DNA of 64,000 bases, taken from the NCBI GenBank assembly GCA_949130495.1, contig OX422211.1, positions 397,417,049 to 397,481,048 on the forward strand. Direction: 5' to 3'. The position numbers and the translations under genes are program-made. Within the stretch, counting starts at the first letter, position 1, and each line of letters starts with the position of its first letter. A model generated the notes under the pieces. That model saw only the letters and a program-made list of their open reading frames with translations, had not been told where the DNA came from and searched no databases. This document shows positions 1 to 12,100 of this stretch, piece by piece. The stretch comes from Sambucus nigra. Its lineage: Eukaryota; Streptophyta; Magnoliopsida; Dipsacales; Adoxaceae.

Positions 1-62
1 CGTCCCAAGTGGAAAACTTTCACACTAGTAAAACCGAGGAGGGGACTATAATATGGATCCAA

Positions 63-257
63 CTAGGATAGTTTTAGGTTCAAACTATCAAAACATGGGT
101 AGAACATAATATTTGTCGAGCTGCCATTGTCTATCAATACTCGTGAAATCACTACTTCCTTCATCCTCATTTTTATCACTAATGGGTCATCGTGAGGATA
201 TAACACGCCTGCGAGGTCTTTCTTAGAAAAACCGATGACTAGTTTATCTTTGTTCAC
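63..257 (-). pseudogene. Retropepsin-like segment of the Tat-type Gypsy element
   Basis: A 64-residue open stretch contains VLIDNGSSTNIMF. The D-N-G-S core fits the aspartic-protease active site in Tat-type Gypsy polyproteins, where DNGSS replaces the usual DTGA. It lies about 270 bp downstream of the gag block on the same strand, as expected for gag-pro order. The region between (258-527) is interrupted by stops, so the protein is not made as one chain. The continuation to reverse transcriptase is outside the window. Confidence 0.6.
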
Positions 258-527
258 CTTCCTCGGGCGATCATCTTTAGCTAGATTTATTCGTTAAATG
301 TACGAACAAGCTTGAGCCTCATTGAGGTAAGCTTTCCTCTCTGCAGTAAGGTCTTCACCTCCTGCATCTCCACCTGTAATGACATTGCAATCAAATGATC
401 CAAAACGAATTAAAAATACATCACGTTCTGGTTGTCTCAGTATTTTGGGGAGATCGGGGTCATCTTCTCGATCATCTTCATGATCCCTTTTCTTATCATC
501 TTTTGCTCAGAGAGGAGATTTAGACCT

Positions 528-2110
528 TTACCATCCTCGTTCATTGGTTCGACCACCGTTTTGACGATCAACATACTTGAACAATTTTCCTCGTCTAATG
601 AGTGCTTTAATTTCATTCTGAAGAGCTATACAACGCTTGGTCATGTGACCATGATCTTTATGGAACTCGCAATATTTTGACTTATCTCTCTTATCAGGAT
701 CTGCCTTCATTTTTGCCAGCCAAGCTAATTCCTCGTTGTTCTTGATCTCTTCCAGAATGTGATTTATATCCACCTTCAAGGGAGTATAATTTCCGTATTT
801 CTTTATTTGTTCCAATGCTTGATTACCCTTTGATTGCCTATTACCACCATTGTTCTTTTGTTCCTTATTTTCAGTTTTACCATCTTCCACCTTGATCTCC
901 TTAGTGTCTGCGTTCTTCTTCGCAGCCATGGCTTCCTCATCATTCATGATTTTTGTTGCTTTTTCCATCAGTTCCGCCATGGTCCTGGGTGGATCTTTGG
1001 CTAAAGTATAGTAGAATTTATTGGGTAACAATTTACTCATCAAAGCAGTAATTGCAGTTTTTTCCTCGTAATCAATTACTTCCAGTTTCTCGTTATTAAA
1101 ACGAGTAATATAATCCCTGGTACTCTCACCTGCCTTTTGTCTAACACTTAGCAAGTGTGCTACTCGTTTGACTGGCTTAGATCCGAAACAAAAATTTCCA
1201 ATAAAGAGACCTTCTAGATGAAAGAAAGTTTCAATTTTCCCCCGAGGAAGGTTATTGTGCCATGTCTGAGCTGATCCATTAAGGGTTCCTAAAAATGCCC
1301 GGCATCGCATCTCGTCTGGAACAGTATAGATATCAGCAACTACTTGGTATTATTCTATATGGAGAACATGATCAGTTTTGCCATCGTATTTAGGTGTTAC
1401 TACTAGGGCTTTGAATTTTGACGGTGTAGGAAAGTCCATATCTCTTGTATGAATGGTGTTCCTCGGACAAAGGTTCTTTATAGAGGATTCTGGGTTTTAG
1501 CCATCTCCCCTAATCTATCCTCCAACCCTTGAATTGAGCCTTTCCATGCATCATTTCCCACTTCGATCCGATTGGTTTGAGCAACTGATCGTGTTGAATT
1601 AGCCTCTTGGGATCTTTCATGATGAGCAGCTGGTCGTGATTGGGCAGAGCCTTCTTTCATATCAAATGGTCATTGCGAATTCCTCGACACAATCCTAGGG
1701 GGACTTCTATTACTCCTAGGACCCAGACGATCAAAAGGAGAGACCCTACTCAACCTTTCAAGAGCACTTGTCCTCTCTGGAGATAGAGTGATATTTTGTT
1801 GAGTGTCTGTATCTCGTACCGAGGAAGTCCATCCAGGATGATAAGAAGGATCATTAGATCTCTCAGTACGATATGAGTCGCTAGTTCGCGAAGAGAACAA
1901 ACAAATATTTCTTTGAACACTTCATTGTCCTGATTGGGCTGGTACTCCGCCTTGAACGGTTTGTATGAGTTGACGCATGGTATCTTGCATGGCCATTTGC
2001 CCTTGGGCTAAATTGGCCATAATACCAGCCAAATCTGAAAAACTTGGGGGAGCAGAAGGATTTGGGGGAATCCCAGTGTTTCGATTACTGGATTTCGGAT
2101 TATCAGCCAT
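528..2110 (-). pseudogene. Gag of the Tat-type Gypsy element, broken
   Basis: The gag can be followed from ATG at 2110 through 1922, 1670 and 1478, all in one frame but separated by stop codons. It then shifts frame into a 260-residue block at 1310-528. That block holds the capsid-like retrotrans_gag region (GSAQTWHNNLPRG, SVRQKAGESTRDYITRFN), a KDPPRTMAELMEKATK segment, a Lys/Asn/Gln-rich linker, and a nucleocapsid-like C-E-F-H-K-D-H-G-H-x3-C segment. The N-terminal part is Pro/Ser/Arg-rich. At least three stops and one frameshift make it a pseudogene. Confidence 0.8.
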
Positions 2111-2152
2111 TGATAATGAGTTGTTTTGGTGAAAAACGCTAATTAGAGTCGT

Positions 2153-2172
2153 TTCCCACAGACGACGCCAAT
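2153..2172 (-). other. Primer-binding-site-like sequence of the Tat-type element
   Basis: Read on the minus strand, the bases after the LTR are TGGCGTCGTCTGTGGGAAA. This closely resembles the TGGCGCCGTCTGTGGGAA stretch that commonly follows the 5' LTR of Tat-type plant elements. It begins two bases after the LTR end, as expected for a minus-strand primer site. The exact tRNA was not determined. Confidence 0.6.
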
Positions 2173-2173
2173 C

Positions 2174-2753
2174 TGTTGATGTAAAAAATTAGATTTGACC
2201 TAATTATTTTAATCACAGATAAAAATGAGTAAAGAAATAAGACAATAGACTTTTAAAGTGGTTCAGCCTTAAGAGAATGGCCTGCATCCACTGTTTTTGT
2301 ATTACTGATTGTTTTGCCTGGAATTCTTGATAAACGATTTTACCAAGAGATTTAGCGTGTCCCTCTAATGGGGAGATTACAATGTATTTATATCCATGAG
2401 GCTGTAAATGTGAATGAATAATGCATAGCTGTCCAGTAGGCGTATGATAATAACTGTACATTTAGTGCGCAGTTATCCTTGATGCGTTCGCCATAAGTAT
2501 TTGAATTGCTCGAACTGACTTAGTAGCTCGGGCCGCCTAAGTAGCTCGACACTCTTGAGCTGCCCGGGGCCCCTGGGCTCCTCGTGGCTTTTTAGTTACT
2601 CGGTGATCTTGAGTTATTAGGAGTATAGTAGTTCCTCGGGGGGTTAAGTAGCTCGGTATGAACATTTATAGTTGCCACCTAGGATGACACGCGTCTTCAA
2701 ATAATAGGTCCATATCAGCAGAATAAATTTGGTATCAACACACGGTATCAACA
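2174..2753 (-). repeat. 5' LTR of the Tat-type Gypsy element
   Basis: On the plus strand the segment runs from TGTTGAT to ATCAACA, a perfect 7-bp terminal inverted repeat with TG/CA ends. It is bounded on the inside by the primer-site-like sequence at 2153-2172. ATCAACA occurs twice at the outer end (ending at 2740 and 2753), so the true outer edge is uncertain by 13 bp. Length is about 580 bp. Confidence 0.65.
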
Positions 2754-2757
2754 GGGC

Positions 2758-2769
2758 CCTGATACCAAT
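2758..2769 (-). other. Copia primer binding site (initiator tRNA-Met type)
   Basis: On the minus strand, ATTGGTATCAGGGCCC directly follows an LTR ending in CCAACA. TGGTATCAGAGC is the usual plant Copia primer site complementary to initiator tRNA-Met; this copy has one mismatch. It fixes the direction of the LTR at 2770-4107. The Copia internal region is interrupted three bases further on by the Gypsy LTR. Confidence 0.75.
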
Positions 2770-4107
2770 TGTTGGAGAGAAAGTCCAAGGGTCTATTGAA
2801 AGCAGGTGTAATTTGAACCAACAAAAAAATTATACATACATGAAATCTAACAACAAGGAGTTAGGATTTAACTTTCAAGATTTATTTGATTTAATCTCGA
2901 AGAATATGTGAATTGATCAAGAATGCAAGCTCGATTCACCTCACAGTCTTCTACTGTCTTCTTGATAGGAAGCGTCATGAGTAGAGGGTGCGCTCTTACT
3001 TCATGACCACATTATTTTCTCCTCTTTCCTATTTCCAACCTCTCTTTCTCACAAGTACGAAAAAGTTTCTTTTTTGAGTATAAAAGAGTGACGTTTAGGT
3101 TAAGAAAGAATGATCCTTAGGTTCATATATATAGGCTATAGTAGGAACCTTAAGGAAGGATAAGGATGTGGGTCCTAATTGTCCTCAGAAAATCTAATCC
3201 TTCCCGGATCCTAATCTCACTCCCTTAATTATAAGTAATACCACTAAATAATTATAACTATAGCTCAATTACTTAACTCAAAATTATATTTAGGGCTCCT
3301 CATTATTTATTACTTAATTCTCACCACGTTAAGGTCATAGATACCCGTTGATAAAATAAATTATTGATAATTTATTTGATTAACTTCTTCACGTCCTTGA
3401 GCGATCAAACATAACTTGTTTTTAGTGTTAGATTAATATAATCCACCTAAATGGTTTGACACATACAAAACTTATAAGCATCTCAAGGGGGTATCACCAG
3501 TCTCTATATCGAGACGTGGATTCCATCCATAAAAGACTTTCAACATACATTAATTAACATTACCCAATTTATTAAGATTATTGATCCAATAATGAATCTC
3601 ACCCGATATGTCAAAGCAATAAATAACTAGTACAAGTGTCCATCAATCGTGTATGTATTAAGAGAATTAAGTAAACCTAATAATCACAAGGTGTACATTG
3701 TCTTATAAAATCAATATAAAGATAATGACCTCAAGGTGGTCCCATTCAATACACATAAAGTGCACTAATACCATATGTTGAAACTATACAGTTTGCCGCA
3801 ATCAAGATAGACATATTAAAATATTGTGCTACAGTCCTATTGATGGTTTGTCCAGTTACATCTAAGACTTTGAACGATAAAACTTATATTCTACAAGAAT
3901 TGGTGATTTGATCCTCTGTGTGTAAGACGTACTCTACACCAGAACACCTACTGAGGATAATAAAAGACATCGACAATATATAAAATAATGCAAATATTAT
4001 TTCCATGCTTGATTCTCATTAAAATAGAAAAAACAGATTTTATTTTAATAATAAATCCAAAATTTAAAGTATTACTCAAATTGTGATTTTAGTTTACTTC
4101 TCTAACA
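2770..4107 (-). repeat. Copia 5' LTR (1338 bp), element otherwise outside or displaced
   Basis: The plus strand runs from TGTTGGAGA to TCTCTAACA, giving an imperfect 9-bp terminal inverted repeat with TG/CA ends. The initiator-Met primer site lies immediately to its left, so this is the 5' LTR of a minus-strand Copia element whose body extends left and was split by the Tat-type element. On the right it cuts into the gag remnant of another Copia element at 4108. The LTR is AT-rich and contains no gene; the small open frames in it are chance. Confidence 0.75.
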
Positions 4108-5840
4108 CTTTATATTTTTTGTCAAATCCAAGGCCAGTTTTATCTTCAAAGTTTATTTTTTCTAGAATTAATTATTTATCACATGATTTTGAATTAATGT
4201 CAAAATAAAGACATTTTTTTAAAATGGTTGAGACTTTTTTTTTACTATTCCAGTTCTACCAAAGTAGACTTATATCTTTCTTCCAAAATGAAAATTTTCT
4301 CATAAAGTTCACTAATTTTAGAAAGATAATTTTTTGTTTCAGTGTCATGAGTTAGGCATTGATTAGTGTATTCCTTGGTGTTCTGCCTAATAGTATTACT
4401 TAAGATCTCAATGTGTACAGTCAAGTGTTTAACCATTTTCTCAAGTTTAAAATTTTTCTTCAAAGTCTTAAAATATAACTCTTGTACGTCAACTAATTCA
4501 TCATCATCAAACTCACTAAGCGAAGTGTGTGATTTGTCCCCTAACACTTCAATTTGTGGTTCAGAACTAACACACCCATTCAATTCGTTACAAGTATTCA
4601 CACTTTGACTCACGCACATGCTAGACTCGTCAAAATTATTTAAAACAACAACATTCGATGATTCATTCACACAGACATCGGGTATAGTAATAACAACAGT
4701 ATTATCAGGTAAACACACTTTATTATTGTTGTATACAATTTTAGCAAAGAAAGACTTTCATTATTCATTTGTCTCGGATGACTCTGTATCATCATCCTCT
4801 GAGTCACTAGAGTCATCCCATGTCTAATACATATGGGCCTTAGGGGTAGCCTTAGTCTTAGATTTACATCTATTATCCTAATGGCCCATATTACAACATT
4901 TGGGATACTATATATTACTTAAGTCCTGTTTAGGTCTCTGGTTATTATTGACGTTTTGTTTATCATTATTTCGATCATGTGGTATGCGGACTTAAAAGTT
5001 TTGATATGCAGTTTTCCCCTGTTTAGTTGTCATAACATTCCTAAGCTTTATAATCTTTTTAAAATGTTTTACCATTAGGGATATTTGGTTATTAATGCTT
5101 TCAAGATCACTTTCTCCATTTGATTGTTAGTCATAGCCAGGCAAGTTTAACTTAGATACGGTCATTTTGAGAAGAGAAAACATGATTGGATCCAGTTAAT
5201 ATTTTGACATTAGAAGTCATGTGCTTCTTATACTCTAACTCCATTTATACAATTCTTAATTTTCTACTCAACAATTTTGGTGTTAGGACAACGTCATTTG
5301 TCTCTTCTATAGCATAACATTCGTTATCAAATTTAGCATGTGGAGATATAAGGATTTTATGCACTATCTTTTTTATATCATATACAATACCATTTGCATA
5401 TAGTTTAGTGATAGTGCCAGTAAGCTTAATATATAAATTATCAAAAGTCTTAGATTATTGTATTAATGCACAAGCATTTGAGTTTTCCCAGCCTTAACAT
5501 GCTCATCACCTTCACGGGTAGTGACGCGGGTATACCAAACCTCTTTGGGTGTTGTGCATATAGATATTCTTTTAAATTTGGGTTCATTCATAGACATGAA
5601 TGGAGACATATATTTCTCTTCTTTAGTTAACACACTGAGTTATTTCTTAACCCGTAGGGTGCTACCTTCTGTAAGAGGTTTAGTGGGGTGAGTGTAACCA
5701 TTTTTAATTGTCTCCCAAACATCATCACTGAAGGTTCCTTTATTAAACGCAATCATCATCACTTTCCAATAGGGAGAATTGTGTCCACCAAACATTGGGG
5801 GTCTGGAGAGGTTACCAAGTTTCTCAAATATTTCATCCAT
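4108..5840 (-). pseudogene. Copia gag, decayed
   Basis: The start is at 5840: MDEIFEKLGNLSRPPMFGG, then NSPYWKVMMIAF and WETIKNGYTHPT, a classic Copia gag N-terminus. Around 4860-4910 a CCHC zinc knuckle is visible (C-C-N-M-G-H then a stop where a residue should be, then D-N-R-C). A 157-residue block at 4245-4718 is acidic, then coiled-coil-like (TKNYLSKISELYEKIFILEE). Downstream, a TGLGFDKKYKV-like stretch runs directly into the foreign LTR edge at 4107. Many stops and frameshifts are present. Confidence 0.75.
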
Positions 5841-5891
5841 ATTGGAATCACAAAAATAGTTTCAAGAGTTACGTGATCAAAACCTTTTTAA

Positions 5892-5908
5892 AACTGCTCT
5901 GATACCAC
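5892..5908 (-). other. Copia primer binding site and start of its 5' LTR
   Basis: On the minus strand the sequence is AAGTGGTATCAGAGCAGTT, an exact match to the plant Copia initiator-Met primer core TGGTATCAGAGC. It sits 50 bp upstream of the gag start at 5840. The LTR therefore begins at about 5910 (plus-strand TGAAATTGC) and extends to higher coordinates. No convincing outer CA end was found, so LTR length is unknown. Confidence 0.7.
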
Positions 5909-5909
5909 T

Positions 5910-7145
5910 TGAAATTGCTTAACCAAGATTTTAACAAAGTTAAAGGTAAGGTTAAGAGTCCGAAGAAACTCCTTGAAGAAACCCTTTTTGTTTAATAAAT
6001 AATTTCACAAAAAAACTCCTGTGAAGTAGAAATTTTTTATGAATATTTGTAACTCAACATTTTAAAATCCCAGTTAACTAATTAGAGAGAAAGTATCAAG
6101 CATGTATTAAGAGATATTCACAGTAGTTTACGCACAAGATTTTTTTATGTGGTAAAACAAAAAATGTGGGGAAACATCCACGGTGATCTCTACGCCACAA
6201 AACAAAATCTACTAAAAATGGAATACTGTTACAAGTTACAAACATGCAATTGCATGATCAAAAGTGAAAATAAAATATACCAAAAATATCCAGAATTACA
6301 CCTCATTTAGGTACTCACTTTCTGATCCAACTGCTACATGAACCTCCTATTCCTTTAACTTTAATTTACGTTTACTCAGTCTCAAGTCTCTTAAGAAAAA
6401 CAACACACTTTCTACATGTGAAGTGTGAAATATGGTGCAATTGTGTGCTCCTAATATCTTATATGAACATGAAAGAACACACCCACACTTATACAAACAT
6501 TCCAACAAATTAAACAAGATTTTCTAAATGCTCTAATATAAAACTCCAAGTATAATAAAAGATTAAGAAATTTAGATCGGATTAGATCTTGAAAAAATAG
6601 TTTCAAATATGACTTCTATACACAAAACAGATTTCACAAAAGGTAAAAATGAATTTTTTGAAATTAAAATAAGATATAAAAAATGAAGAAAAGTATTATA
6701 ATATTTATAGTTTTAAGCTAACACGTTTATGGATCTAAAATAATTTTGAAAGATTTATAGAAATCCAACAAAAAGGATGTTTTTACAAAAATATAAACAA
6801 ATTAGCATATGTAGAAACAGATATAACAAATAGTGTGCGCAAATGTATCACATTGAGTTGGATCCTTTATTTTACCAGAAAAATCATGTCCCTAATATTA
6901 GTGAAGGTTGTTTTTCAGGAGAAACTAGATGTAGAGGAATTTTGGTTAAAAGATATGAGATAAACTCTCAAAAACTCAACTCATGTTTTGAAACCCTAAA
7001 ATTTTATAAATTATAAAACTCTAGTTTTTAAATAACTTTTTAAGACAAAAACATATTAAGAAAACCTTTCTGATTTTTCTAAAACCTAAAGCTCTCTGGT
7101 TTTAAAACATTTTTCTTTTAATTGTTTTCCCTCAGAGATCTCTTC
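5910..7145. repeat. Probable Copia LTR plus AT-rich non-coding DNA
   Basis: This stretch follows the primer site and begins TGAAATTGC. Around 6140-6200 the wording (GTGGTAAAAC... GGGGAAACATCCACGG) resembles the transcribed part of many plant Copia LTRs. The far boundary is not visible and no open frame of interest is present. Confidence 0.4.

Positions 7146-7212
<67 letters not shown>
7146..7212. repeat. Compound (CT)n(TA)n microsatellite
   Basis: A run of CT dinucleotides passes directly into about 22 TA dinucleotides. The Ile-Tyr open frame read through it on the minus strand is a translation artefact of the repeat. Confidence 0.95.
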
Positions 7213-7218
<6 letters not shown>

Positions 7219-8781
7219 TATATATTCTCTCTCTTAAAGTTAAAAAAATTCTCAAAATGAAAGACGAAGGTTCCTTTTTATATATAGGTGAGGGAAGCTT
7301 ATAGAGAGTTAATTCAAATGGATGGATGAGACTAGATTCACCAATTTGATGAAAATCCAATGGTTGTGGTTAAACCATACAAGGTAATCATGGGATTGCT
7401 AGCTGACGTAGATACCCATCTTGAATGTTGAAGTACCTCGAAGGGGTTATTTTCAACTAAAACATATTTTCTCTACATATCCAAACTAGTTGAAAAGTGA
7501 ATATAGTACTCTGATTGGTTCTCGAGTCGCACCATATTCATGGTGCAATAAAATCCCCTAAGAATTTTCTCATGATTGAGGAATGTAATATGATCTCTAA
7601 GGTAATATGCCTTTGGTTTGTGTGCTGCGCTAAATGAGCGATGGAAGTTCTAAGTGGTGGGAAAGTTATTGTCTTTTGAATTTTTGTTATCTCGAATTCT
7701 TCTCGGGGTGCATAGAGCAAAAAGAATTTTTCAATTGGGATTGATCTTGTCACATTTCCGAAACTAGGATTTGGTGTTTAACATGATCATTCTACTTTTC
7801 TGGGGCAGTTCACATGTCTGTTCGACTGCACATCCCCACTTTTTAAGGCATGACCTCGTGTCTCATAAGTAGGGGAAATTTTTACCGCCAAAGAGTATAA
7901 AATCTCCAAAACCAAACCATCTCAAACTTTATGTATCATTACATGATATCTTTAGCTTTATATAAAGAGAGAATACTTTTGTTTTCAAATCACCTTCTTC
8001 TTCGGTAATTGTTTCTCTAGCAATTGTTATTTTTGCCTGACTTCTTCCTGCAAAATCCTTTTCCAACGAGAGAGTCTCCAGGGAGGCCCTATTTTTTGTG
8101 TGCCATTTTCACCCATCTTCAACTCTTTTTAGGGCTCTAAATACATCTTTTTCTCTTCTAGATCTCTAAAAGAGTTTTTCTTCCATTTATTCCTTTGTGG
8201 GTTTAATTTTTAATTGTTGGCATTTATGGTTGGTTAATTTGAAGTTTATCATCTTAGGTGACCATTGAGTTGGTTGGCTTATGGTTTCTCTATTTTAGGT
8301 CTTGTTAGGATTTGTAATGTTTAGTCTTGCCCTAGATTTTTGTTCCTAACACTAAATAACACCCAAGCCTTGGTATACCAAAAATTCTATTTTTTATTCA
8401 TGAGTTATGAACCTTACGTCTAGATGTGGCTAGAATATTTAACTAAGTCGAAGCCATCTTGATCAGGCATCATTTCCAGGAGATTCCAAAAACCCCTCTA
8501 GGTTATTAGACTTAAAGATGAGCCTGGTCATCCCAAATATACTCCAACTCTATCTTACTCTTGTAGTGTTTCCCCTCTGCCTACAGGTGTGGAGTTTTTC
8601 GATTCGAAATGCATAGGGTCTACAGTGGTTAACGAGACTGAATATTATCTTGGTGTTGAAAATTTTGTAAATATAGTTTAGGATATCTCTGTTATTCATT
8701 TGGAATCATCAGCGAAGAGAACTATGTCTGAGATACTTATGACCTCCCCCTATTGAGGTTCCATTTGGTAAGGAGACACTT
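7213..8781. other. No gene recognised
   Basis: The DNA is AT-rich without a supported coding frame. A TATA-like sequence (CTTTATATAAAG) near 7956 followed by a pyrimidine-rich leader-like stretch to about 8200 resembles a promoter and 5' UTR, but no plausible protein follows. Confidence 0.5.
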
Positions 8782-9098
8782 CACTAAAATAAGAGAACAG
8801 TCACGGTCTTGGTCCGTGACCAGGCCCATTGGTCAAGAACTAGGTACTTAACAAAATTAATGTTAACGAACCACTATTTTAAGGAAAACAATTGCAGATA
8901 GGGGTCGTGACCAGGTTCTCATAGAGCAAATCCCTGACCCCAGCGTGACTATATGGTAGGTTGGTCATGGCCCATAGCCGTGACTGGATTTTAACCCTCA
9001 CGATTGTTGTCAAGACCTAAAGCCATGAATAAATTTACCTTTTTGACGATGGTGGTAACAGCCCATAGCCATGACCAACCAATATACCCATTGTAGTG
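8782..9098. mobile_element. Possible CACTA-type non-autonomous fragment
   Basis: The left end reads CACTAAAAT and the right end, inverted, CACTACAAT. Between them the words GTCACGG, GGTCCGTGAC, GGTCATGGCC and GCCATGACC recur in both orientations, like the subterminal repeats of plant CACTA elements. The flanking trinucleotides (CTT and TGG) do not match, so a 3-bp target duplication is not supported, and similar GGTCACG words continue to about 9165. Confidence 0.35.
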
Positions 9099-9199
9099 TG
9101 GTCACGGCCTTCAACCAAGACAACATATATTATGAAAAACTAAAATATGGTCACGAACCAGAGTTATGATAATATTTAATTGATAAAAAATATGGGTTG

Positions 9200-12100
9200 T
9201 TTAGGTACTATTCTCAAATTGGGAGTCCCACGACTGTGCAGTCGGTTGTAACTTATTACATTGGACGCACGAGATGTGTCCGTGCCGCTCGAGGTGTTTG
9301 TGTCACCCGCGAAGTCATTTGGGGGGGTAGTGGCATTCGCACCCATGTGGTACGTTTTCAAGCCTATGTGTCATGCTCACAAATCCTGGTTTTATTCTTA
9401 TACTGGGCATTCCCCCATGACTTCACGTTCAATTGCTCTGTGATACGTTGGATAAGCATGTGGTGTCCGTGACACTCGCGATGCTGTTGGGGAACTATTA
9501 GTGGTTTTTATCCACTCATGGCACATTTTTAAGCCTAAGTGTGCGTATTTTGAAATTCAGGTCCTATTCTCAAACTGACAGTTCCACGACTATACGACGG
9601 GTTTCTATGTGTTATGTTGGATATGCACGAGGTGTTCGTGCTACTCGAAGTACCCTTTTGGTGGCTTTTGGTTTCTTCTCGCTTGCGACACATTTTTAAG
9701 ACTAATTGTGCCTATTTTCAAATTTGGGTCCTATTCTAAACCCAGGATTCCCGCAATTGTGCGGCCTATTGCTACGTGTTAAGTTGGACACACACGAGTT
9801 GTCCATACCTCCCGCGGTGCCATTTGGGGACTTGGTGTCATTATCCCCCTTGCGGTACGTTTTTAAGCCTAAGTGTTCCTACTCTCAAATTTGGGTCATA
9901 TTCTCAAATCTATAGCCTCTTGACTACACGATCAGTTGCTATATGTTACATTAGATACACACAAGGTGTTCGTTCCATCAGCAGTGCCGTTTAGGTGGGG
10001 TGGGGTGGAGTTTGCCCCCTCGTGGAACATTTTCAAGCCTAAGTTTTCCTACTCTCAAATTTGGGTCCTATTCTCATCGGGTGTCTTGTGACTACGTCAT
10101 CGGTTATAACGTGTTATATTGGAAACGCGCGAGGTCTTTGTGTCACTCGCGGTGCTGTTTGGGGGATTTTAGTGGTTTTCCCCCACTTGCGAGACGTTTT
10201 CAAGAGTATGTGTGACTATTTTGAAATTCGGGTCTTATTCTCAAATTGAGAGTCTTGCTACTATGCGACCAGTTGCTATGTGTTATGTTAGACACATAAC
10301 AGTTGTTCATGGCACTCGTGACCTACTTTCATGCCTGAGTGTGCCTCCTATTCTCCAACCAGGAGTCCCACGACTACGCGACCAGTTTTTACATGTTATG
10401 TTGAATGTGCATGAGATGTTCGTTGTGCCGTTCGGGGGGAGGGTTGGTGGAGTCCTCCCCCTCGTGACACATGTTCAAGTTTAAGTGTTCCTACTCTCAA
10501 ATACTGGTCCCATTCTCAAACTTGGCATCTTTCTACTGCACGGTCGGTTGCTACGTGTTACGTTCGACAAGAACAAGGTATCCGTACCAGACGATGTGCC
10601 GTTTGGGGGCTGTTAGTGGTTTTCATCCACTCGCGGCACGTTTTCATGCCTAAGTGTGCCTATTTCAAAATTCAGGTGATATTTTAAAACTAGGAGTCCC
10701 ACAACTACGTGATCAGTTGCTACGTGTAACGTTGAATAGGCACGAGCTATTCGTGCCCCTCATAATGACATTTGGGGCCTGTCAAGGGTTTCCTCACACT
10801 CGCGGCACATTGTCAAGCCTTAGTGTGCCTATTTTAAAATTTGGGACCTATTCTTAAACTGGGAGTCCCAAGACGGTGTGTCCTGTTTACACATAATACG
10901 ATGGATGAGTAAGAATTATTCAAGTCACCCGTAGTGCCATTTGGTGGGGATTGGTTGCGTTCGGCCCCTCGCGGCATGTTTTCAAGCCTAAGTGTTCCTA
11001 AATTGAGAGTTTCGTGACTTCATGATCGGCTACTACGTATTATGTTTGACATGCACGATGTGTGCGTGCCAGTCACGGTGCCATTTGGAGGCTTATAGTG
11101 GTTTTCGCCCAATCCTAACACATTTTCAAGCCTAAGTGAGCCTATTTTGAAATTCGGATCTTATTTTCAAACTGGGACTTCCATGACTATACACACGGTT
11201 GTTACGTGTTATGCTGGACATGCACTAGTTGTTCTTACCACTCGTAGTGTCGTTTGGGCGTTGTTGGTGGATTATGCCCATTTAGGGCACGTTTTCAAGC
11301 CTAAGTGTGCATATTTTCAAATTTGGGTCCTATTCTCAAACTGATATTCCCCACGACTATGCAACCGATTGCTAGGTGTTACATTGCGCACGAGCCATTC
11401 ATTACTCCTGGAATGCCATTTGTGAGGGGTGAGGGGTTGGTGGCTTCTGCTTCTCCGTAGCATGTTTTGAAGCCTAAGTGTTCCTACTCTCAAATCTGGC
11501 TCCTATTCTCAAAACGGGAGTTCCATGACTGCGTGGACGGTTTTTACATGTTACGTTGGACTCGTAAAAGGTGATCACGTTACCCGTGGTGCCATTTGGG
11601 GGGGGTTGGTGGCGTTCGCTCCCTCGTGGCATGTTTTCAAGCCTAAGTGTTCCTACTCTCAAATTCGGGTCCTAATCTCAAGATGAGAGTCCCACAACTG
11701 TTCATCCAATTGCTACATGTTACTTTGGACATGAATGAGGTGTTTGTCCCACTCACAGTGTCGTTTGGGAGTTGTTAGTGGTTTCCTCCCACTTATGGCA
11801 CAATTTCAAGATTAAGTATACCTATTTTGAAATTCAGATCCTATTCTCAAACTGGTAGTCTTGAGAGTATGAGACATATTTCTACATGTTATGTAGAACA
11901 CAAGAGCTTTTCATGGAACTTGCATTATCGTTTGGGGGTTGTTGGTGGGTTTTGCCCACTCGCGACCCATTTTCATGGCTAAATGTGCCTATTTTTATAT
12001 TCGGGTCTTATTCTCAAATCAAAAGTCCCGTGACTATGCGACCGGTTGCTACATGTTACGTTGGACATGCATGAGGTGTTCATATGTACCGCGGTGCCAT

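Larger units (their letters stand above)
1..2753 (-). mobile_element. Ty3/Gypsy element, Tat-type, 5' part (cut by window edge)
   Basis: The minus-strand order is LTR (2753 to 2174), primer-site-like sequence, gag, then a retropepsin-like segment, and the element runs off the left edge. The gag wording around residues PPRTMAELMEKATK and the zinc-like segment C-x2-H-x4-GH-x3-C followed by LIRRGKL are characteristic of Tat/Ogre/Retand-type plant Gypsy elements. The outer LTR end abuts the primer site of a Copia element (2758-2770), so this element landed inside that Copia element. RT, RNase H and integrase would lie left of the window. Lineage assignment is from family knowledge; no search was run. 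Confidence 0.8.

Noticed and set aside
7166..7360. Open frame with an Ile-Tyr repeat
   Set aside because: It is the translation of the TA microsatellite; the same applies to frames at 43525-43867, 51654-51914 and 54961-55305.
7950..8350. TATA-like box and leader-like stretch
   Set aside because: No open frame of useful length or recognisable protein follows; it could equally be LTR or chance sequence.
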